Positions 33,980 through 44,459 are shown, counted from the stretch's first letter. The stretch: 64,000 bases of DNA from Ruegeria sp. Ofav3-42 (GCF_022347725.1 NZ_JAKRGB010000014.1:1-64000), one strand, 5' to 3'. Translations and numbers: made by a program. The notes: generated by a model from the letters alone, not told the origin.

Positions 33980-36163
33980 ATGACTGAGTCCAGGCGCCGA
34001 AAGACACCGCTTGTTGCGGACAAAAGATACCCTTCGAAGGGGCGTAAACCCACGGCAACAAAACGTGCCGCAAAGCCCGCCGGTAAAAAGGCGACGGCTC
34101 GGAAAACGACAACGCGCAAGACCGCGCGAAAGAAAACACGCAAGACGTCTGGCGGCGGCGGTGGTTTCTTCCGCCGGCTGTTCCGTTGGGTCTGGCGGGT
34201 GATCTGGGGTGTGACCTGGCGCATGGGCGCAGTGGCCGCTTTGCTGTTGGCGCTGGCCGTGGGCGTCGTCTATTCCACCCTGCCAGATGTCGACGCATTA
34301 TTGGACGGGCGCGCGCGCGGATCGGTGACTCTGCTGGATCGCGATGGCAAGGTCTTTGCCTGGCGCGGCGACCAGTTCGGCGGCGTCATCACGGCGGATA
34401 CCGTCTCGCCCCACCTGAAGAACGCGGTGGTCGCGACCGAGGATAAGCGGTTCTACCGCCATTTCGGCGTCAGCCCGCGCGGTGTTGCCAGCGCCGTGCG
34501 CATCAACCTGAGCGAAGGGCGCGGCCCGCTGTCTGGCCATGGCGGGTCAACGATAACGCAGCAGACGGCCAAACTGTTGTGTCTGGGCGTGCCTTACGTA
34601 CCCAGTGAATGGGAATCCGAGGCCGCGTATGAATCGGATTGCCGTCAGGGCTCATTGTGGCGCAAAGCCAAGGAAGCGGTCTATGCGATGGCGATGGAGG
34701 TGAAATACTCCAAGGACGAAATCCTGACCATCTATCTGAACCGGGCCTTCCTTGGCGCTGGCGCGCGTGGGTTCGAGGCGGCCAGCCAACGCTATTTCGG
34801 TATCTCGGCAGCCGAGGTGAGCCCGTCACAGGCCGCCATGCTGGCCGGTCTGCTGGTGGCCCCCACACGGTATGCCCCAACGAATAACCTCAAACGGTCT
34901 CAGGATCGGGCGCAATTGGTGATCGGGCTGATGGAGGCGCAAGGCTATCTGACAGCCTCGCAGGCCAGCAGTGCGCGCAGCAGACCTGCACAACTGTCCG
35001 AGGCCGCAGCTGCGCGGGCAGGGGGTTACTTCGCCGATTGGGTCATCACCGAGTTACCCAGTTTCTTTGGCTCGGATACAACGGATGATGTGGTGATCAA
35101 GACCACACTGGATCAACGCCTGCAGCAATCGGCGGAAGAGGCGCTGAAGTTCATCTTTCAGGAAAAGGTGCGCGAAGGATCCAAGGCACAGGCAGCAATT
35201 GTCGTAATGTCTGCGGACGGTGCCGTTCGCGCGATGGTCGGTGGGCGCAAGACGCGGGTGTCTGGCGCGTTCAACCGGGCGACGCAGGCTTTGCGGCAGA
35301 CCGGGTCTTCGTTCAAGCCGTTTGTCTACGCAACGGCGCTGGAACTGGGCTATTCACCGCTGGACATTGTTGTGGATGAACCCACATGCTGGAACATTCC
35401 CGGCTCGGGTCAGTGGTGCCCAAAGAACTATACCAACAAGTACTACGGTCGGGTCACTCTGGCGGATGCGCTGAAAAACTCGCTGAACATTCCAGCCGTC
35501 AAAGTGGCCGAAATCGCCGGGTTGGATAATGTCCGCACCGTTGCCAGCGAGTTCGGAATTGAAAGTGATCTGGCCCAAGGTCCGGCGTTGGCGCTGGGCG
35601 CGTCGGAAAGCACGCTGATCGAGATGACGGGAGCTTATGCCGGTATCCTAAACGGGGGGTCGGCCGTTGAACCCTATGGTCTGTCCGAGCTGAAACTGCT
35701 GGGCGACGAAACGCCAATGATGGTGACCACAAGCGGTATCGGCGAGCGGGTCATCAACGATAGCGCGGCCAAGCAACTGACCTGGATGATGGAACGTGTG
35801 GTGTCTCAGGGCACCGGTGGGCGCGCGCAGCTGCCCGGTTGGCAGGTGGCCGGTAAGACCGGCACCACTCAGGCTGCCCGGGACGCCTGGTTCATTGGTT
35901 TTACGGCGGATTACGTAACAGGTGTCTGGATGGGGTATGATGACAACACCCCCTTGTCTGGTGTGACCGGGGGCGGGTTGCCGGCTGAAATCTGGAAAGA
36001 AACCATGCTGCGCGTGACCGAGGGTATGACGCCGACGCCGCTGCCAATGATGGCGCCTGAACCTCCGGTGCGCACGGCGCAGCCGCAGCAACAGCGCCGA
36101 AAGAAAGAAACCGGGTTGGATCGGGCCATCAATAACCTGCTGAACAACATCTTCGGCAATTGA
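33980..36163 (+). CDS. Class A penicillin-binding protein (bifunctional, PBP1A-like)
   Basis: A 727-residue peptidoglycan synthase. A long Lys/Arg/Thr-rich cytoplasmic tail (about 1-60) is followed by one transmembrane helix (about 75-95). The glycosyltransferase (GT51) domain has EDKRFYRHFGV and GGSTITQQTAKLL. The transpeptidase domain has TGSSFKPF (Ser nucleophile), LKNSLN (SxN) and KTGTT. The start is uncertain: 33980 opens a compact N-terminus, but 33956 and 33839 are also in frame and none has a strong ribosome site. It polymerises and cross-links cell wall. Confidence 0.93.
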   Translation: MTESRRRKTPLVADKRYPSKGRKPTATKRAAKPAGKKATARKTTTRKTARKKTRKTSGGGGGFFRRLFRWVWRVIWGVTWRMGAVAALLLALAVGVVYSTLPDVDALLDGRARGSVTLLDRDGKVFAWRGDQFGGVITADTVSPHLKNAVVATEDKRFYRHFGVSPRGVASAVRINLSEGRGPLSGHGGSTITQQTAKLLCLGVPYVPSEWESEAAYESDCRQGSLWRKAKEAVYAMAMEVKYSKDEILTIYLNRAFLGAGARGFEAASQRYFGISAAEVSPSQAAMLAGLLVAPTRYAPTNNLKRSQDRAQLVIGLMEAQGYLTASQASSARSRPAQLSEAAAARAGGYFADWVITELPSFFGSDTTDDVVIKTTLDQRLQQSAEEALKFIFQEKVREGSKAQAAIVVMSADGAVRAMVGGRKTRVSGAFNRATQALRQTGSSFKPFVYATALELGYSPLDIVVDEPTCWNIPGSGQWCPKNYTNKYYGRVTLADALKNSLNIPAVKVAEIAGLDNVRTVASEFGIESDLAQGPALALGASESTLIEMTGAYAGILNGGSAVEPYGLSELKLLGDETPMMVTTSGIGERVINDSAAKQLTWMMERVVSQGTGGRAQLPGWQVAGKTGTTQAARDAWFIGFTADYVTGVWMGYDDNTPLSGVTGGGLPAEIWKETMLRVTEGMTPTPLPMMAPEPPVRTAQPQQQRRKKETGLDRAINNLLNNIFGN

Positions 36164-36174
36164 CTGGGCAAAGG

Positions 36175-36203
36175 AAAAGGCGGTGCAGTGGGCACCGCCT
36201 TTT
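36175..36203. terminator. Bidirectional terminator between the PBP gene and leuB
   Basis: AAAAGGCGGTGC (36175-36186) pairs perfectly with GCACCGCCTTTT (36192-36203), with loop AGTGG. The A/T ends make it work on both strands. Confidence 0.85.
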
Positions 36204-36221
36204 CAAATAGTGAAGACCTGA

Positions 36222-37325
36222 TCAGAGGCTTTCGTCGAGGGCTGCCAGAATGGCGTCACCCATCTCTGTAGTCGAAACGGGCGTGACGCCTTCATCGGCC
36301 AGCAGGTCGCCGGTGCGGACTCCGTCAGCGAGAACCTTCTCGATCGCGGCTTCCAGACGATCCGCCTCAGCGCCCTGATCAAAGCTGTAACGCAGTGCCA
36401 TTGCAAAGCTGAGGATACAGGCGATCGGGTTGGCTTTGCCCTGACCAGAAATGTCGGGGGCCGAACCGTGGACCGGCTCGTACATCGCCTTGGGACGGCC
36501 ATTGGCCATCGGGGCACCCAGCGACGCCGAAGGAAGCATGCCTAGCGACCCGGTTAGCATCGCGGCACAGTCGGACAGGATATCGCCGAACAGGTTGTCG
36601 GTCAGGATGACGTCAAACTGCTTGGGCGCGCGCACCAGCTGCATCGCGCCGTTATCAGCATACATATGGCTCAGTTCGACCTCGGGGTAATCCTTGGCGA
36701 CACGGTCAACGACCTCGCGCCACAGGATGCCCGATTCCATCACGTTGGCTTTCTCCATCGAGCACAGCTTTTTGTTCCGGCGCATTGCCAGTTCAAAGGC
36801 CGAACGCGCGGCGCGTTCGATCTCGGATTCGGTATAGCGCTGGGTGTTGATGCCAACACGTTCGTTGCCTTCCTCGAAGATACCGCGAGGCTCACCGAAA
36901 TAGACGCCCGAAGTCAGCTCGCGCACGATCATGATGTCGAGGCCGGCAACGATGTCTTTCTTCAGCGACGAGAAATCGGCCAGCGCGTCAAAGCACTGGG
37001 CAGGGCGCAGGTTGGAATACAGATCCATTTCCTTGCGCAGGCGCAGCAGGCCACGCTCGGGCTTGAGGCTAAAATCCAGATCGTCGTATTTCGGGCCGCC
37101 TACGGCACCCAGAAGAACCGCATCAACCTCTTGCGCCTTGGCCATGGTTTCGTCCGACAGGGGCTTGCCGTGCGCGTCGTAGGCCGCACCGCCCACTAGA
37201 TCCTCGCTCACGTCGAATTCCAGGCCGCGTTTGGCACCGAACCAGTCGATGACTCTGCGCACTTCGGCCATGACTTCGGGGCCAATTCCGTCTCCGGGCA
37301 GGATGAGGAGCGAGGGGTTGGACAT
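36222..37325 (-). CDS. leuB: 3-isopropylmalate dehydrogenase
   Basis: A 367-residue enzyme of leucine synthesis that oxidises and decarboxylates 3-isopropylmalate using NAD. Signatures are [17 protein letters not shown], the substrate region [19 protein letters not shown], and [22 protein letters not shown] near the metal-binding aspartates. It is on the same strand as leuD and leuC but separated from them by two unrelated genes. Confidence 0.97.
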   Translation of the reverse strand: MSNPSLLILPGDGIGPEVMAEVRRVIDWFGAKRGLEFDVSEDLVGGAAYDAHGKPLSDETMAKAQEVDAVLLGAVGGPKYDDLDFSLKPERGLLRLRKEMDLYSNLRPAQCFDALADFSSLKKDIVAGLDIMIVRELTSGVYFGEPRGIFEEGNERVGINTQRYTESEIERAARSAFELAMRRNKKLCSMEKANVMESGILWREVVDRVAKDYPEVELSHMYADNGAMQLVRAPKQFDVILTDNLFGDILSDCAAMLTGSLGMLPSASLGAPMANGRPKAMYEPVHGSAPDISGQGKANPIACILSFAMALRYSFDQGAEADRLEAAIEKVLADGVRTGDLLADEGVTPVSTTEMGDAILAALDESL

Positions 37326-37499
37326 GAAGGATCTCCTTGCGTTTTACAGCACAGGCCCTAGCGCTTGCGCGGCATCGGGTCAATGAGACGAACCTGTCTG
37401 TTTGCGGGGAAATTTAAGTTTATGTCTCAGAGGCTCTGTTCCAGGGCTAAATATTGCGCAGCCCTGATTCTCTGGGCCATTTTGCAGCGCTCCGAAGCG

Positions 37500-38528
37500 T
37501 TAGTTCTTTGCCAGATCAACCCACACCAGCCGGTGGCGGCTGGCGGCCTCGGCGGCTTCGCGTTCTTTCGTGCTTGCCGCGGGCCAGTACACCCCGGCGT
37601 CCACCACCGTCCAATGGGCAGAGGGCAGAACGTAATCAACCCGCATCGGACCGACGCTTTTCCAAACTACGGTCGTCAACGCTCCCGCAGGGTCACCGGG
37701 TTGTGGATCTTGCAGGCGTTGATCGGCCAACAAGCCCAGGATTGCTTCTTTGCGCCCGTCTCCACGAAACGGGTCCAGATTGGCGTCCCCGGCGATTACG
37801 AACGGGCCGCCCGGCGTGTGCCCGAGTTTTCCATCCAACACCGCGGACCACAGACGAATTTCGTCTCTGTTTCTGAGGCCATTACGATCCTCTGGCCCGT
37901 CAAACACCGGCGGCGCGGCGTGAAAGGTCATCAGATCAAGTGGCCCGACCGGCGTGTTGATGGGTAGAATCCAATGCGCCACAGAAGACAACCGCTGAAT
38001 GCTCTGCGCCTGTTCAGAAGGGTAGGGACCTGCGTCAGTCGCGGGTAGTTCTGCGCCAGGTAAATCCCGCCACAACACCGTCGAGAAATCCTGTGCTTCT
38101 TCCAAAGCGATGGGATAGCGCGACAACACGGCCAGTCCGCCCTGTCCGGTGAAACGGCCCCAACCCTGCGCGTCGCCTGGGCCGTGGGTGCGGCCGTCAC
38201 CATCCAGATCCAGTTCAGTTTCCATGCCCGAGTTTGGCTGGATCGCAAATTGGTAAGGGTAATCGACGCCATTTTCCCGCAACCGGTCGGCTAGGGCCGA
38301 AAGTGCCAGACCATCCAAATCCCAGTCGATGCTCTGCAAAGCGACGATATCGGGATGAGCTTGAGCCAGAACATCGACAACTGCCATGACTTGGGTTTCA
38401 CCGCGACGAATGTCGCGCAGCAGCAAGCCCGGCCCGTCGCGGCTGAGTTCGGTATTATAGGTGGCAACACGCACCGTCTCTGCCTGCGCCAGAACGGGCA
38501 ACAGTAGCAGGATAAGGATGCGGATCAT
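37500..38528 (-). CDS. Secreted endonuclease/exonuclease/phosphatase-family protein
   Basis: A 342-residue protein with a signal peptide (MIRILILLLLPVLAQAE). The core is the DNase I-like EEP fold: VATYNTELSRDG, DIVALQSIDWDLDG (with Gln where the metal-binding Glu usually sits), FVIAGDANLDPF, MRVDYVLPS and the final SRHRLVWVDL (catalytic His). Family members hydrolyse phosphodiesters in nucleic acids, inositol phosphates or lipids; export points to an extracellular phosphate-scavenging role. The ATG overlaps the stop of the upstream membrane-protein gene (38525-38528). Confidence 0.85.
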   Translation of the reverse strand: MIRILILLLLPVLAQAETVRVATYNTELSRDGPGLLLRDIRRGETQVMAVVDVLAQAHPDIVALQSIDWDLDGLALSALADRLRENGVDYPYQFAIQPNSGMETELDLDGDGRTHGPGDAQGWGRFTGQGGLAVLSRYPIALEEAQDFSTVLWRDLPGAELPATDAGPYPSEQAQSIQRLSSVAHWILPINTPVGPLDLMTFHAAPPVFDGPEDRNGLRNRDEIRLWSAVLDGKLGHTPGGPFVIAGDANLDPFRGDGRKEAILGLLADQRLQDPQPGDPAGALTTVVWKSVGPMRVDYVLPSAHWTVVDAGVYWPAASTKEREAAEAASRHRLVWVDLAKN

Positions 38529-39421
38529 GCGGTCTGCGTGGACTCGGCTGTGGAATAGGCTCGCCGTTTTTCGACGATCAGGTTCGCAATCCGCAGGGTC
38601 GCGATACCGCGCATGATCATGCTGGCAGGCAGGAACGCCCATGCGCTCAGGGTCCAGATCAGGGTCTGAGGATTGCTTAGCGAAATCGGGTCCGCGTATT
38701 CCGTCAGCAATTTGATCAGGGCCGGGATCAGGAACGGCAGCAGAATTCCGATTGAAATGTTCAGGCGTCCGTCACGCTGAAGGCGCGTTACCACGTCTCC
38801 ACCCTTGGTTGGGTCAAACAACGGCAGATTGGTCCAGACATTGAAGGCACCATTCCCCGTGGGCCAACCGCGCACTTTCACCGCATATACAAAGCTGCCA
38901 ATGGTGACTAAGGCGGCGACGTAAGCGACGCTGGCGGAAATGCGAACGAGTTCGATCAAATGTGCGCTTGCGTCGGCGGGCAGCATAAGGATGATCAGCC
39001 GAACGGGCGAATACGGGAAATCGACCACATTGGCGACACCCAGTCCTACTGAATAGAATGTTGTTGTCAGAGTCGTCGGCGCATACGCGTTTTTGCAGAT
39101 CAGCGTCAGGAACGTGATCATCGACATCAGCCCGACAAAACGCAAACGGTTCACAGGGGGCGCGTCGCGGAATTCGATAAAGCTGGGAAAGGCAGAGTTG
39201 TATTCCGCAAACGTCAGGAAGAACGCCAGAATGGCGAGAAAGACGACGATCTCGGTCCCATTCGTAGACGTTACAGGCAGGTACAACGCGGGTGTCAGCA
39301 CCATTAGTGCAACCAATAGTCCCCGAATCGCCGCCCCTGTTGTGCGCGCAATCACTATCCAAACCCTTTCACACCGGATTGGCCGCTTCTTATTCTTTGA
39401 CGGCTCTGTCCCATCTTGCAT
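38525..39421 (-). CDS. Multipass membrane protein of unknown function
   Basis: A 298-residue protein with about six to seven hydrophobic segments (for example LLVALMVLTPALYLPV and EIVVFLAILAFFLTFAEY). I do not recognise a characterised family. The start at 39421 is preferred since GGAGA lies nine bases upstream; the frame is open to 39553. The stop overlaps the start of the exported EEP-family gene, so the two are translationally coupled. Their insertion between leuD and leuB suggests a lineage-specific arrangement. Confidence 0.72.
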   Translation of the reverse strand: MQDGTEPSKNKKRPIRCERVWIVIARTTGAAIRGLLVALMVLTPALYLPVTSTNGTEIVVFLAILAFFLTFAEYNSAFPSFIEFRDAPPVNRLRFVGLMSMITFLTLICKNAYAPTTLTTTFYSVGLGVANVVDFPYSPVRLIILMLPADASAHLIELVRISASVAYVAALVTIGSFVYAVKVRGWPTGNGAFNVWTNLPLFDPTKGGDVVTRLQRDGRLNISIGILLPFLIPALIKLLTEYADPISLSNPQTLIWTLSAWAFLPASMIMRGIATLRIANLIVEKRRAYSTAESTQTA

Positions 39422-39634
39422 CCGACGCATTCTCCGCCGGAGACCTCTATTATCGCCAACACTGGCGATAAGCGGCAATCCGCTCAAGCCAAGGTGCAGA
39501 AAACATGTGATTTCGGGCAAAATGATGGCGAAACTGGTGCGCCTTTGCATCATTTGTGTCGCAAATTGGACGTGTATCAGCGACCGCTCACTACATGTTG
39601 TGGTTGCTGAAGCTAAAACCCCAAGAATGCGAAC

Positions 39635-39654
39635 GGGGCCGCCGCAGCGACCCC
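39635..39654 (-). terminator. Terminator-like hairpin after leuD
   Basis: GGGGCCGC (39635-39642) pairs with GCGACCCC (39647-39654) with one wobble on the minus-strand RNA, 35 bases beyond the leuD stop. A T-rich stretch follows a little further on. Confidence 0.4.
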
Positions 39655-39688
39655 GATAAGTTGAGTATCCACAGATTCGTTCTTGGAA

Positions 39689-40294
39689 TCACACCCAGGG
39701 GCGGGCCTGGCTTGCGTGATCTTCGAATTTGTCGATGTGGTGGTCTTTCTCCATCGTCAGACCGATATCGTCCAGACCGTTCAGCAGGCAGTGCTTGCGG
39801 TGGGGGTCGATATCGAAGGCGATCACAACGCCATCCGATGTGGTGATCTGCTGATCTTCCAGATGCACGGTCATGCGGGCGTTTTCGCCCTTTTGCGCGT
39901 CTTCCATCAGAACGGCGTGGTGCTCTTCCTCAACCACGATGGGCAGGATGCCGTTCTTGAAGCAGTTGTTGAAGAAGATGTCGGCAAAGCTGGTCGAGAT
40001 CACAACCTTGATGCCGAAATCCTTGATCGCCCACGGCGCGTGTTCCCGCGACGAGCCGCAGCCGAAATTGTCGCCCGCGACCAGAATCTCGGCCTCGCGA
40101 TAGGCGGGTTTGTTCAGGATGAACTCTTCGTTCTCCTGACCGTCATCGTGATAGCGCATCTCGTCAAACAGCACGACGCCAAGGCCGGACCGTTTGATTG
40201 TTTTCAGGTGTACCTTTGGGATGATCATATCGGTGTCGATATTGATCAGCGGCATTGGGGCGGCCACCCCGTGGACTTTGTCAAACTTTTCCAT
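39689..40294 (-). CDS. leuD: 3-isopropylmalate dehydratase small subunit
   Basis: A 201-residue swivel domain that pairs with LeuC to isomerise 2-isopropylmalate to 3-isopropylmalate. Visible motifs are [22 protein letters not shown], the substrate-binding [19 protein letters not shown] and [17 protein letters not shown]. It is separated from leuC by an HdeD-like membrane protein gene on the same strand. Confidence 0.97.
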   Translation of the reverse strand: MEKFDKVHGVAAPMPLINIDTDMIIPKVHLKTIKRSGLGVVLFDEMRYHDDGQENEEFILNKPAYREAEILVAGDNFGCGSSREHAPWAIKDFGIKVVISTSFADIFFNNCFKNGILPIVVEEEHHAVLMEDAQKGENARMTVHLEDQQITTSDGVVIAFDIDPHRKHCLLNGLDDIGLTMEKDHHIDKFEDHASQARPWV

Positions 40295-40336
40295 GTCTAC
40301 ACTCCTGCGAGAGAGGGCCGCGCCCGTATCCCGCGT

Positions 40337-40888
40337 TTAAGCTTCTTTTGCTTCTGTCGTTTCGTTTGGCGCGTTTTTGACGAAAAGCGCCATGAAGACC
40401 AATCCGAACCCGTTGAACAACATCTCGATACCCAACAGAATGCCTAGCAGACGCAACAGAACTGACGGCTCTGCCGCTGCATAAGACCAGATGATACCTG
40501 CCAGTATGATCGACAAGATGCCTGAGATCAGCGTTGGCCAGAAAAACTGCGTTCCCCGCATTTGAAATGAGAGAAAGATCCGGGCGATTCCGCCCGCCAT
40601 GAACAGGATCAGAACCACCGTGGCCAAGGTCAGCGTGCCCTCCAGCGGGTTGTCGAGAAACGACCACCCCAGAAACAGCATCACCGCCCCCATGATGAAA
40701 GACAGGATCTTGTTACCGGCCCCTTCGACCGAGAATCCGCTGACCACCTGCAGGGCGCCGGAGATCAGCAAAAGCACGGCCGTGACCACGGTGACGGCAA
40801 TCGACGCCACATATGGCGCGCCCAGCACAAAGATGCCGAACGCGATAGATAGAAGCCCCAGCAGGAGCCATTTGACCCAGTCACTCAT
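40337..40888 (-). CDS. HdeD-family (DUF308) membrane protein
   Basis: A 183-residue protein with six transmembrane segments in three repeated pairs, as in HdeD. Segments include WLLLGLLSIAFGIFVLGAPY, AVLLLISGALQVVSGF and ILGIEMLFNGFGLVFMALF-like ends. HdeD proteins are linked to acid-stress tolerance in enterobacteria; the role here is unknown. The gene sits between leuC and leuD, with 37 and 42 base gaps, and is probably co-transcribed with them. Confidence 0.85.
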   Translation of the reverse strand: MSDWVKWLLLGLLSIAFGIFVLGAPYVASIAVTVVTAVLLLISGALQVVSGFSVEGAGNKILSFIMGAVMLFLGWSFLDNPLEGTLTLATVVLILFMAGGIARIFLSFQMRGTQFFWPTLISGILSIILAGIIWSYAAAEPSVLLRLLGILLGIEMLFNGFGLVFMALFVKNAPNETTEAKEA

Positions 40889-40925
40889 GTTTTCAATCCC
40901 TCAAATATCTAGATATGAGGGGACC

Positions 40926-42329
40926 TTACATCAATTCACGCACGTCTGTCAGCCGTCCTGTGATTGCCGCCGCGGCAGCCATTGCCGGGCTCAGCAAATG
41001 GGTGCGCCCGCCACGACCCTGACGGCCTTCGAAGTTGCGGTTCGAGGTTGCGGCACAGCGCTCGCCCGGCTGCAACTGATCCGGGTTCATCGCCAGACAC
41101 ATCGAGCATCCTGCCAGACGCCATTCGAATCCGGCCTCCTTAAAGATCTCAGCCAGGCCTTCTTCTTCGGCCTGCGCGCGGACAAGTCCAGAACCGGGAA
41201 CGACCATGGCGCGCATGCCGTCTTTGATCTTTTTGCCCTTCAAAATCTCGGCTGCAGCACGCAGGTCTTCGATACGGCCGTTGGTGCACGAGCCGATGAA
41301 AACAGTGTCGATTTCCACATCGCTCAGCTTTTGACCGGCTTCCAGACCCATGTATTCGATCGAGCGACGGGCTGCTTCGACCTTGCCGCCTTCGAAGTCT
41401 TCGGGCTGCGGCACGGTTGCGGTGATTGGCAGAACATCCTCGGGGCTGGTGCCCCATGTGACGACCGGCGCAATGTCCTCGCCACGCAGGGTGATGACCT
41501 TGTCGAAATGCGCGTCCTCGTCGGTGAAAAGAGTTTTCCACCAGTTCAGAGCCGCTTCCCACTGGGCACCTTTCGGAGCATGCGGGCGGCCTTTGACATA
41601 TTCAAAGGTGGTTTCATCCGGCGCGATCAGGCCAGCGCGGGCACCGCCTTCGATCGCCATGTTGCAGACGGTCATGCGGCCTTCCATCGACAGATCGCGG
41701 ATCGCTTCACCGCAATATTCGATGACATAACCGGTACCGCCAGCTGTGCCGGTCTCACCAATCACGGCCAGAGTGATGTCCTTGGCGGTCACGCCCGGCT
41801 GCAATTTGCCGGTGATTTCGACCTTCATGTTCTTGGATTTCTTCTGGATCAGTGTCTGCGTGGCCAGAACATGCTCAACCTCGGACGTACCGATGCCGTG
41901 AGCCAGTGCACCGAACGCGCCATGGGTGGCGGTGTGGCTGTCGCCACAGACAACGGTCATGCCGGGCAGAGTCCAGCCCTGTTCCGGGCCGACGATATGC
42001 ACAATCCCCTGACGGACGTCATTCACCGGATAATAGTGAATACCGAAATCCTTGGCATTTTTGTCCAGCGCTTCGACCTGAATGCGCGATTCGGGGTTTT
42101 CGATCCCATTCACCCGGTCGGGCGTGGTGGGAACGTTGTGATCCGGCACGGCGATGGTCTTTTCGGGTGCGCGCACTTTGCGGCCCGCCATGCGCAGGCC
42201 TTCGAACGCCTGCGGGCTTGTGACTTCGTGCACCAGATGGCGGTCAATATACAGCAGGCAGGTGCCATCATCGGCTTCGTGCGCGACATGGGCATCCCAG
42301 ATCTTGTCATAGAGTGTTTTGGGGGACAT
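40926..42329 (-). CDS. leuC: 3-isopropylmalate dehydratase large subunit
   Basis: A 467-residue aconitase-family protein. The 4Fe-4S ligands are at [37 protein letters not shown] and [13 protein letters not shown]. The start at 42329 ([15 protein letters not shown]) is the usual LeuC beginning; an open frame to 42428 carries no family sequence. It forms the isomerase with LeuD. The promoter should lie in the divergent space shared with the MscS gene. Confidence 0.97.
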   Translation of the reverse strand: MSPKTLYDKIWDAHVAHEADDGTCLLYIDRHLVHEVTSPQAFEGLRMAGRKVRAPEKTIAVPDHNVPTTPDRVNGIENPESRIQVEALDKNAKDFGIHYYPVNDVRQGIVHIVGPEQGWTLPGMTVVCGDSHTATHGAFGALAHGIGTSEVEHVLATQTLIQKKSKNMKVEITGKLQPGVTAKDITLAVIGETGTAGGTGYVIEYCGEAIRDLSMEGRMTVCNMAIEGGARAGLIAPDETTFEYVKGRPHAPKGAQWEAALNWWKTLFTDEDAHFDKVITLRGEDIAPVVTWGTSPEDVLPITATVPQPEDFEGGKVEAARRSIEYMGLEAGQKLSDVEIDTVFIGSCTNGRIEDLRAAAEILKGKKIKDGMRAMVVPGSGLVRAQAEEEGLAEIFKEAGFEWRLAGCSMCLAMNPDQLQPGERCAATSNRNFEGRQGRGGRTHLLSPAMAAAAAITGRLTDVRELM

Positions 42330-42582
42330 TGGTCCTCTCCCGTATGTAATGAGAAATAGCTGGCGAGTGGCTGGACGCCGCTTATAGGCGTGCCAGAACC
42401 GTGCGGGCGGCCCCAAAGAACCGTTCACGCAGGCGCGTGCGGTCTTGCAACGTAGGTGCTGGGGTCAGATCGACTCTCATGCGCCTCAGATATATCGGGC
42501 TTACGCGTCAATCAAGGTTCAATCCTGCGTCCAGCTTGCATCGCGCGGCAACGCTGTCCAAGCTGGCCCGCAGGAGATGTTC

Positions 42583-43935
42583 ATGAACCAAGACCTTATT
42601 CCCAGTTCTCTAGCAGATCTCTATGACAACATGGTTGCGGGGTTTTCCTCGCAATTGGGAAATCTGGTCGAACTGATCGTCACGCCGGGCTGGCGACAAT
42701 ACCAGCTGATCATCATTCTTTTTCTGTGGGCGCTGGCCTTCATCCTGAAGCTGATGACACAAGGGCGTTGGGACGCATGGGCGCGCGCACGAACAGGCTG
42801 GCCCAAGTGGCGTCTGCGCGTTCTGGTGCAGCTGATGCGGCGTCTGACGCTGGTCTATTTCGTAGTCATGTCCTGGTCGCTCTACCTGATCATGCAGCAT
42901 GTCACGTGGCCGTCGCGCAGCTATATCATTGGCGTGATCGCAACTCTGGCGATTGCGTGGCTGGCGATTGCCCTGGTGGCGCGGCTGGTGCGGAATCGCA
43001 CCCTGAGGCGCATCTTCAAATGGGCTATGTGGGTCTATGCAACGCTGATTGCGCTGAATCTCACCGATGACGTGGCCGGTTTCCTGGACGGTGTAGCGAT
43101 TTCTATCGGTGATCTGCACATCTCGGCGCTGGGTATTCTCAAGGCCATTTTGCTGATCGGTGTCTTGTTGACGCTGGCCCGCCTGGGCACTCGTGCGGCC
43201 GAGCGCGGGCTGATGAACAATGACGACATCACCCCATCAATGCAGGTCCTGTTGGCCAAGGGCATTCAGGTTCTGCTGTATGGCGCGGTCTTTATGGTTG
43301 CCATCCGGACGCTTGGATTCGACCTGACCGGCATCGCGCTTCTGTCGGGTGCCATCGGCGTCGGGATCGGTTTTGGGTTGCAAAAGGTGGTGTCCAACCT
43401 GATCTCCGGGATCATCATTCTGATGGACCGGTCTATCAAACCCGGAGACGTGATCTCGCTGGGCGACACCTTCGGTTGGATCAATGCGCTGGGCGCGCGA
43501 TACGTCTCGGTCGTGACACGGGACGGGCGGGAGTATCTGATCCCGAACGAAGATCTGATCACCAATCAGGTGGTGAACTGGTCGCATTCGGACAAATTCG
43601 TCCGGTTGGATCTGGATTTTGGAACCAGCTATGACGACGACCCGCACAAGGTGCGCGCAACGGCGATCCGGGCGGTGAAAGCAGTCAAGCGTGTCCTCAG
43701 CGGTGGCTCGCACGAACCGGTTTGCCATATCACCGGATTTGGCGACAGCAGCGTGGACTATGTTTTGCGGTTTTGGATCAGTGATCCGACCAAGGGGCTG
43801 ACCAATATCCGGGGCAATGTCTATCTGGCATTGTGGGATGCGTTCAAAGCCGAAGAGATATCAATCCCCTTCCCGCAGCGCGAAGTTCGGCTGCTGTCCG
43901 ACGACGCAGAGCAGCAACAGATCGCCAAAGAGTGA
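42583..43935 (+). CDS. MscS-family mechanosensitive channel
   Basis: A 450-residue inner-membrane protein with five or six predicted helices (the first at about 30-48). The conserved pore helix and MscS domain are GVGIGFGLQKVVSNLISGIIILMDRSIKPGD, then EYLIPNEDLITNQVVNWSHS, and the C-terminal alpha/beta cytoplasmic cage. It opens on membrane tension to release solutes after hypo-osmotic shock, relevant to a marine cell. The ATG at 42583 follows CAGGAG; another ATG lies at 42577. Confidence 0.9.
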   Translation: MNQDLIPSSLADLYDNMVAGFSSQLGNLVELIVTPGWRQYQLIIILFLWALAFILKLMTQGRWDAWARARTGWPKWRLRVLVQLMRRLTLVYFVVMSWSLYLIMQHVTWPSRSYIIGVIATLAIAWLAIALVARLVRNRTLRRIFKWAMWVYATLIALNLTDDVAGFLDGVAISIGDLHISALGILKAILLIGVLLTLARLGTRAAERGLMNNDDITPSMQVLLAKGIQVLLYGAVFMVAIRTLGFDLTGIALLSGAIGVGIGFGLQKVVSNLISGIIILMDRSIKPGDVISLGDTFGWINALGARYVSVVTRDGREYLIPNEDLITNQVVNWSHSDKFVRLDLDFGTSYDDDPHKVRATAIRAVKAVKRVLSGGSHEPVCHITGFGDSSVDYVLRFWISDPTKGLTNIRGNVYLALWDAFKAEEISIPFPQREVRLLSDDAEQQQIAKE

Positions 43936-44043
43936 CCGCCCGTGCGGCCCTGCCAGCGCCCTTTCATTGAAATGTTGCAATCCGCTTGTTACCTTATTAG
44001 TACCCCTGCGCCGGGGTTTGGCGGCGCGCAGCAAAGGAGGACT

Positions 44044-44100
44044 ATGTCCTGTCTCTACATACCCAGGCGGGTTTGCCCGCCGATGACGGGGCCAGTGTAA
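44044..44100 (+). CDS. Possible 18-codon leader ORF before rsfS
   Basis: An ATG at 44044 follows AAAGGAGG by three bases and opens an 18-codon frame (MSCLYIPRRVCPPMTGPV). Its TAA (44098-44100) overlaps the rsfS ATG as TAATG. The strongest ribosome site in the region belongs to this frame, not to rsfS. It could couple rsfS translation, or it may be chance; conservation is unknown. Confidence 0.3.
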   Translation: MSCLYIPRRVCPPMTGPV

Positions 44101-44459
44101 TGGCCCACTCTCAGTCAATCAGCGACAAGCTGCTTGAACGTATCCTTTCCTCACTTTCCGATGACAAGGCCGAAGACGTCGTGCAGATCAACCTGCAGGG
44201 CAAATCGTCTGTTGCGGATCACATGGTGATTGCCTCGGGTCGGTCGACCCGTCAGGTCTCGGCCATGGCGGAAAAGCTGACGGATCGCATCAAGCAGGAA
44301 TTCGGTTTCACCTCGAAGGTCGAAGGCAAGGATGCCGGCGACTGGGTGCTGATCGATACGGGCGACGTGATCGTCCATATCTTCCGCCCCGAAGTGCGTG
44401 AATTCTATCAGCTGGAAAAGATGTGGCTGCCTCAGGGCGGCAGCGCCTCGGCGAACTGA
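44100..44459 (+). CDS. rsfS: Ribosomal silencing factor RsfS
   Basis: A 119-residue protein of the RsfS/Iojap family, with KAEDVVQINLQGKSSVADHMVIASGRSTRQV and WVLIDTGDVIVHIFRPEVREFYQLEKMW. It binds ribosomal protein uL14 and blocks subunit joining in stationary or starved cells. rlmH follows 44 bases downstream, the usual bacterial pairing. The start is taken at 44100, overlapping the stop of a possible leader ORF; 44073 is an alternative in-frame start. Confidence 0.95.
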   Translation: MAHSQSISDKLLERILSSLSDDKAEDVVQINLQGKSSVADHMVIASGRSTRQVSAMAEKLTDRIKQEFGFTSKVEGKDAGDWVLIDTGDVIVHIFRPEVREFYQLEKMWLPQGGSASAN

